Below are positions 58,603 through 64,000 of a DNA stretch of 64,000 nucleotides, piece by piece. The notes under the pieces are model-generated. The model had not been told where the DNA came from. It did not search any database and worked only from the letters and a program-made list of their open reading frames with translations. The translations under genes were made by a program, and so were the position numbers. The stretch lies in assembly GCF_021917145.1 (NCBI RefSeq), contig NC_061061.1:289001-353000 (forward strand), read 5' to 3'. Numbering within the stretch: position 1 is the first letter of the stretch; every line of letters starts with the position of its first letter. The DNA is from Hypomesus transpacificus. Lineage: Eukaryota; Chordata; Actinopteri; Osmeriformes; Osmeridae.

Positions 58603-59279
58603 CAAGTCAGAATTAAGGTAGGCTAAGAAAAAATTACAAAACGAAAGAAAGTTTCTAAATGATTAGACATCCCGATCATCTTATTTAGACTAAAACATAA
58701 AAACAATATTACGTGAAACTCCAAAAACAGTATTTGCACTCAAATGAATGCAAAAACAATTTGAGCGCTGGCATTAACTATTGATGTCCCTCCAAAGCTG
58801 ATATGTCACTTCCATCCCTGAACTGTATATAACTGTAATAGTGGGTTAAGCAAGGGGAGTTTCTGTAGCCTATAGTGCATTGTGTTCAGCAAGCTTGGAA
58901 GAAAAAAAGGGATATAAATAGGGGTGCCCCAGTAGAGCTTTGTCTAACAACGCCCCTGGTAGTCTTCATCATCATCATAATAGTAACATATAGGCCTATT
59001 TAACTTATCTTGCTTTGCCAAGCTAGAACAACGACAGAGCCAGATATTCAAGTTTACAGTTTATTTAATCCGACACAATACTTAAGCAGTCATACTAAAA
59101 ACACGAAGCAAAAAGAACAATGTATATGTGGTCGTATGTGGAACATATGTTCCATTTAAAATAGGCATATTTCTAAAAACCAAGTGAAAGTAATACTATA
59201 CAGTACTAATAACATTGATTTTCGTAAAGTTAGCATGATGTATCTGCTTCTTGATTGGCTTGTACCCCATTCTGCCAGT

Positions 59280-59425
59280 TTTCATACGAGTCTCGGAGCT
59301 AGGAGCAAAGCGAGCCACTGTTCTGCGCAAGACCAGACGAGCCGGAACTGGAAAGATGGCACGGTCCATTTTGCGCTCTCGCTTGCCTCACTGAGCACTT
59401 TCCATAGAAATTAACAAGTCTATGG
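59280..59425. repeat. Dispersed repeat, inverted copy A
   Basis: GGAGCTAGGAGCAAAGCGAG then CCACTGTTCTG is the reverse complement of 61931-62012, with scattered mismatches. The two copies flank the LRR exons of the NLR gene. Confidence 0.75.
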
Positions 59426-59785
59426 ATTGTACTGTATGTGAGACACGTGCGAGTACGTTAATAAAGCATGTTTGCATAAAGTTATTCTGTAGTTCTGTAG
59501 TCCCTGTAGGAGAACAGGAACAGAATAAAACAAACTCTTACCTACGCTACCATGATTATTGCAAATAAGAGAGAAAGCAAGAGGTGAGGAAGGAGGTGTA
59601 GGACAAGCCATACCTGAGGAGAAGGACATCAAGGATCCACAGAACAATGCTTCACAATGCTTCCCTTTACACCCAAGAACAAACAATCACACCACAATCT
59701 TGACCCTTACTTATCAACATATGACTAGCAATTCAGCAAGTTACACAATGAGGTGTGAGAGCCTTCACGTAGAGACTCCGTCCAG

Positions 59786-59900
59786 CTACTTCATCCACAT
59801 TACATCTTCCTCCTCCAGATCCTCCAGAGAACAGTCTGGTGACTGGACGGAGGCAGACAGGGATGCTTGGTCCTCAAGGCTGATTACCATGTCAGTCAGT
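59786..59900 (-). CDS. NLR terminal exon
   Basis: 115 nt, acceptor TTTCTACAG. Reads LTDMVISLEDQASLSASVQS then PDCSLEDLEEEDVMWMK and TAG. The acidic end replaces the usual LRR continuation, suggesting an LRR exon shortened by an early stop or a short terminal exon. Confidence 0.75.
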
Positions 59901-62900
59901 CTGTAGAAACAGAACATTCATGAGCTGCAGGGTGGTGAAGTGGTTAAGACTGTTGACCCAAGGTCTCTTGGCAGCCAGGATTTACATCCCATCTACACCT
60001 CTGTCATACCTCTGTGTTTCTCCTGATACATACAGATAATACTGCTTCTGTCTTTAAAGATCATTTTGAAGTGTTTCATTGATAAAGCACATGTAATCCA
60101 TACAGCCAGTGATGTACTACATGTAAAACGTCATTCAAGAACCACTGATTCACTCTGCTGAGTTGAATATTGCTGTTTAAATGGTTACTATGGTAAACCA
60201 ATTAATAGTATGAGTGGTAGATTTTACCACTCCAACTCTCCTACCTTCTGTGTCCTATACTGTATCTGAAGGACTGTGAGTGGTCTGTAAAACAACTGAA
60301 CTAAAAGATACTGCTTCATAACTGGCTCTCAGGGTGACCACGTCAAACTAACCAACAGTCCAAAAATGTGTTCATGTTTGTGTTGTGATCATGTGAAGAC
60401 TCCTCTACAGGTACTTACCTCATTGTCTCCTGTTTAGAGAGTGGACTTGTCTGGGAAGCAGAACTAATTCGGGGGTAAATATACATACACCCCCCCAGGT
60501 GCAGCTTTCTCAGAGGACAGTCTGGTGACTGGAGGGAGGAGGCCAGTGATGTACACTCCTCATAGTTGAGCTCCATGCCAGTCAGTCTGTAGAAATAGAA
60601 CATTCATGAGCTGCAGTGTGGTGAAGTGGTTAAGACCGTTAACTGGAGGTCTCTTGGCAGCCAGGATTCACATCCCATCTGCACCTCTGTCAAACCTCTG
60701 TGTTTTTTCCTGATACATACAGATAATACTGCTTCTGTCTTTACAGATCATTTTGTAGTATTTACTCTGCTTTGATAAATCATATGTAATCCATACAGCC
60801 AGTGATGTACTACGAGTAAAATATGATTAGAAAAACAATGATTCACTCTGCTGAGTTGAATATTGCAGTTGAAGTGGTTACTCTGGTAAACCATCTGTGG
60901 TAGATTTAACCACTCGCATCTCTCCTACCTTCTGTGTCCTATACTGTATCTGAAGGACTGTGAGTGGTCTGTAAAACAACTGAACTAAAACATACTGCTT
61001 CATAATTGGCTCTCAGGATGAACATGTCAAACTAACCAACAGTCCCACAATGTGTTCATGTTTGTGTTGTCATCATGTGAAGATTCCTTTACAGGTACTG
61101 ACCTCAGTGTCTGCAGTTTACATTGTGGATCTCTCAGGGAAGGAAAAACCACACTCAGGTTGTCATTATTAATATCTATCAGCTTAATCCCCCCCAGTTC
61201 CAGCTCTCTCTAGGGACAGTCTGGTGACCGGAGATTGGAGGCCAGTGATGCACGGTCATGAGAGCTGAGATTCTCGTCAGTCAGTCTGTAGAAACAGAAC
61301 ATTCCACAATGTAATCATGTTTGTGTTGTCATCATGACTCCTCTACAGGTACTGACCTCAGTGTCTGCAGTTTACAGTATGGACCTCTCAGGGCATCAAC
61401 GACAATGTTCAGGTCATCTTTGAACCCAAACTGCTTAATCCCCCCCAGGTACAGGTCTCTCAGAGGGCAGACTGGAGGAAGGAGGCCAGTAATGCACAGT
61501 CCTCATGGCTGAGCAACATGTCAGTCAGTCTGTAGAAACACAACATTCATGAGCTACAGTGTGCTGAAGTGGTTAAGACTGTTGACCCAAGGTCTCTTGG
61601 CAGCCAGGATTCAGATCAGATCCAGGGTTGCAACAACTCCACAAAATCAACTTAAAAAAATCTGTTTGTAATATTAAGGTTATTTTCTTATTATTTGATT
61701 AAACTTACTAGATACTAGAAAAAACAAACCCCAAAACAGAGTTAGCTTTTTAACACATACGTCTCGTTCTACGGCAAGGCAACGATCACATTTAATGGAA
61801 AGCGTAACTTTGTCCAACATGGTCAGAGTATAGACTTATATAAAGTAGACACAGCGAGCCTGTTCTTTAAAGAGGGCGTCACCATTCATTTCTATGGAAA
61901 GTGCTCATTGCAGTGAGACAAGCAACAGCGCCAAATGGACCGCTCCATCTTCCCAGTTCCAGCTCGTCTGGTCTTGCACAGAACAGTGGCTCGCTTTGCT
62001 CCTAGCTCCGTGGTATTACCACCACTGTTTTTGGCAGGGAATATCTACATCGTCTGCTCTGAAATCTCCCTCAATTTAACCACAGATGTGCCAGCTATAA
62101 TGCAAATCATTGATGATTTTTGCTTTAAAAATACTATAGTACTTACTATAGTATTTAAAAATACTATAAAATGTTAAATGTTAAAGAATTGTTTTAATAT
62201 TAGTCATCCTTTTTTGCCTATTTCCAACAATGAACATCATCGACAAATTACTGAATTAAGAGTTTGAATTGATTATACACAGTTACATTTATTTACCAGT
62301 GTAAAACTCAAAACCAAAAAAGACAATTCAATAGGGGTGTCAGATCAACATGTGAAGCATTACGTGTGAGTTTGAGATAAATACTTACACAGCTTTTCTG
62401 TATTTCCTCACTGCTGGGACCAGTCTGTTTCGCCCCAGCATATCTGTGTTGTATTTCCTCTGGTCCATCTCATCCAGCTCGCCTTGTGACATCAGAAGTG
62501 CATTAGCCAGTGCTGAGCAGTGATCCGATGAGACAGCGTCTTCTTCGCGATCTGGTGACATGAGGAACTGGTGAATGTCCTCATGTACTGAACTGTCATT
62601 CATCTCAGTCAAGCAGAGGAAGAGGTTGACTTGCCTCTCTGGTGAGATATTCTCTACGTCTGGCTTCCTGAGATATTTTCTCATGTCCTCAACAGTCTCT
62701 GATGTGTTCTCTGTCTGGGGTAGAAGGCCTTGTAAGAGAGTCTGGTTGGACTCCAGTGAGATGCCAAAAAGGAAGCGGAGGAACAGGTCCAGGTGTCCAT
62801 TCTCACTCTGTAGAGCTTTATCCACGATTCTCTTCAGCAACTCATGCAGGGGCTGCTCTGCAGACACGTTTTCCAGGAAGGACTCCAGCGCACTGATGTT

Positions 62901-64000
62901 CTTGGTGACACAGCGGTAGAACACATAGAGAGCAGCGAGGAACTCCTGAAAGCTCAGGTGAACAAAGCAGTACATCTTCTTCTTATACAGCCCATGACTT
63001 AACTTCAGGATTTCTGTGCACAGTCCACATTTCACTGCAGCTTCATCAACATCAATCCCACATGTTCTTAGGTCTTCCTCATAGAACACTACACTCCTCT
63101 TCACCAGCTGTTCAAAAGCTACCTGTCCAAGTTTCAGCATCAAGTCTTTTCTTAATTCTAAGACCTTCTTTTTATCCATGATGGTTTCCCCCTGATACTT
63201 CTGTCTTGCAACCTGTGTTTGAGTGATCAGGAAGTGAATGTACATTTCAGTCAGACTTTGGGGGATATGTCCACTGTTGTTTTGTCTCAACATGTCTTTT
63301 AGGACCTCAGCGATAATCCAACACATTATAGGAATGTAACACATGATGTAAAGGCTCCTTGTTGTCCTCATGTGTTCGATGATTCTGTTGGCCAGGTCCT
63401 CATCATCAGAAAATCTCTTCCTGAAATATTCAAGCCTCTGTTCTCCTTGAAAGCCACAAACTTCTGTCTCCCTGTTGATTTTGACGGTTCTGCGGGGGAT
63501 CTGACTGGTTGCTCCAGGTCTGGAGGTTATCCAGAGGAGAGCAGAGGGAAGCAGACTCTTCTTCATGATGTTGGTCAGCAGAAAATCAACTGGACACTTC
63601 TTAGTGACATCAGACACTCTCTCATTGTTATGGAAATCCAGAGGACATCTGCTCTCATCCATCCCATCCAAGATGAACAGCACTTTGTGGTTGTTAAACA
63701 TCTGTGCGTCTTCTACCTCATTCAGGATGACAATCTCTGGATGAAATTCCTTCAGAAGACCATGAAGACTTAAGTCATCTTTGATCAAATTCAGCTCTCG
63801 GAATGGAAGTACAAAGATTAAATCTATATCCTGATTTGATTTCCCTTCTGCCCAGTCTAGGATGAACATGTGCACTGAGATGGTTTTTCCGATGCCAGGG
63901 ATGCCCTTCGTCAGCACAGTCAGGATCTTTGTCTCTTTTTCATCTAGGGGGCTGAAGATTTCACTATAGTGGATTGACCTTTCTGATGATGTTTTGCCTG
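59786..64000 (-). CDS. NLRC3-like fish NLR, partial at right edge, possibly decaying
   Basis: NACHT exon 64000-62389 (5' end outside the window) followed by LRR-type exons 61529-61357, 61285-61103, 60586-60419 and 59900-59786, all with the same phase (last two bases of one codon joined to A of ACTGACTGAC). The terminal exon ends in TAG at 59786. Exon 61529-61357 has a 7-bp deletion (frameshift) and exon 61285-61103 has an in-frame TAG. Because intact exons of this class have lengths divisible by three, a transcript skipping both broken exons (62389 to 60586 to 59900) would stay in frame. Either the gene uses such skipping or it is on the way to a pseudogene. The family is the large fish-specific NLR group with a FISNA domain before NACHT; the FISNA part would lie right of the window. 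Confidence 0.8.
60419..60586 (-). CDS. NLR LRR exon, intact
   Basis: 168 nt, acceptor ATTTCTACAG, donor GTAAGT. Reads LTGMELNYEECTSLASSLQS, PDCPLRKLHLGGCMYIYP and a divergent end. The length is divisible by three. Confidence 0.85.
61103..61285 (-). pseudogene. NLR LRR exon with premature stop
   Basis: 183 nt, acceptor TTTCTACAG, donor GTCAGT. Reads LTDENLSSHDRASLASNLRS then PDCP and TAG where the intact unit has a Leu codon. The frame is otherwise kept: REL, LGGIKLIDINNDNLSVVFPS, LRDPQCKLQTLR. Confidence 0.85.
61357..61529 (-). pseudogene. NLR LRR exon with 7-bp deletion
   Basis: Acceptor TTTCTACAG, donor GTCAGT. Reads LTDMLLSHEDCALLASFLQS, then a frameshift: compared with the intact copy at 60586-60419, ACCAGAC is missing, giving a length of 173 rather than 180 and a stop a few codons later. 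Confidence 0.85.
61530..62388 (-). other. NLR intron between NACHT and LRR exons
   Basis: About 860 bp, GTAAGT to ACAG. Holds part of the intron duplication (61550-61620) and dispersed repeat copy B (61810-62020). No exon seen. Confidence 0.75.
61810..62020. repeat. Dispersed repeat, inverted copy B
   Basis: AAATGGACCGCTCCATCTTC, CCAGTTCCAGCTCGTCTGGT and GGCTCGCTTTGCTCCTAGCT match the reverse complement of 59280-59425. Confidence 0.75.
62389..64000 (-). CDS. NLRC3-like NACHT exon (partial)
   Basis: Open from the window edge to donor GTAAGT. It begins GKTSSERSIHYSEIFSPLDE, then Walker A TKGIPGIGKTISVHMFILDW, PFRELNLIKDDLSLHGLL, Walker B VLFILDGMDESRCPLDF, sensor LLWITSRPGA, the helical segment YIPIMCWIIAEVL, and the late HLSFQEFLAALYVFY typical of fish NLRC proteins. 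The final KYRKA precedes the donor. No frame interruption is seen over 536 codons. Confidence 0.93.

Larger units (their letters stand above)
56448..59785. other. Intergenic region between ggct copy 2 and the NLR
   Basis: No gene recognised. Contains a SINE fragment, a 17-bp array, and probably the NLR 3'UTR (59785 down to a TTTATT at about 59063). A short GA/GGGAGAGA patch lies at 57580-57650. Confidence 0.65.
59925..61600. repeat. Tandem segmental duplication of LRR exon plus intron (about 670 bp unit)
   Basis: Introns at 59925-60415 and 60600-61100 are near copies (GGTGAAGTGGTTAAGAC, CTTGGCAGCCAGGATT, ATGTAATCCATACAGCCAGT, AACCAACAGTCC). A shorter third copy starts at 61550. LRR exons arose with their introns. 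The GTGGTTAAGAC...GGATTCACATCCC part looks like a decayed tRNA-type SINE. Confidence 0.85.

Overview
This window is vertebrate nuclear DNA, almost certainly from a teleost fish. It has spliced genes with GT/AG introns, tRNA-derived SINEs with a fish-type 3' tail, several short inverted-repeat DNA transposons, very dense micro- and minisatellites, and one 100-N assembly gap (21236-21335). The species cannot be named from the sequence. Genes were called by reading splice sites and protein families by eye; no search was run.

Layout, left to right. (1) slc9a1-type Na+/H+ exchanger on the minus strand: coding exon 2 (1991-2454) and coding exon 1 (11755-12052) are present and the rest lies beyond the left edge; its 9.3-kb intron 1 is mostly tandem repeats and one SINE. 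(2) znrf2 on the plus strand: three exons (22015-22110, 31472-31577, 32110-32167) encode the C-terminal zinc finger, the RING and the stop codon. Exon 1 was not found and may lie in the gap. (3) nod1 on the minus strand, complete: 11 coding exons from 46244 down to 37170 encode about 948 residues (CARD, NACHT, LRRs). (4) Two tandem ggct genes (gamma-glutamylcyclotransferase), both minus strand and both with four coding exons (50196-47614 and 56036-52880). Unlike the cytosolic human enzyme, both predicted proteins begin with a hydrophobic leader followed by an N-glycosylation sequon. (5) At the right edge, minus strand, an NLRC3-like fish NLR: a NACHT exon cut by the window end, then four LRR-type exons, two of them broken.

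The order and orientation znrf2(+)-nod1(-)-ggct(-) match human chromosome 7p14, so this block is ancient. slc9a1 is not part of that block in human, so a rearrangement junction probably lies between 12 and 21 kb.

The most unusual content is repeat structure meeting splicing. A 34-bp minisatellite in nod1 has copied the exon's own 5' splice site about 22 times directly downstream of the real one. An 18-bp repeat puts extra CAG acceptors just before a znrf2 exon. A 35-bp array in a znrf2 intron has a 385-bp (11-unit) higher-order period. A foldback element sits next to the TATA box of the second ggct gene.
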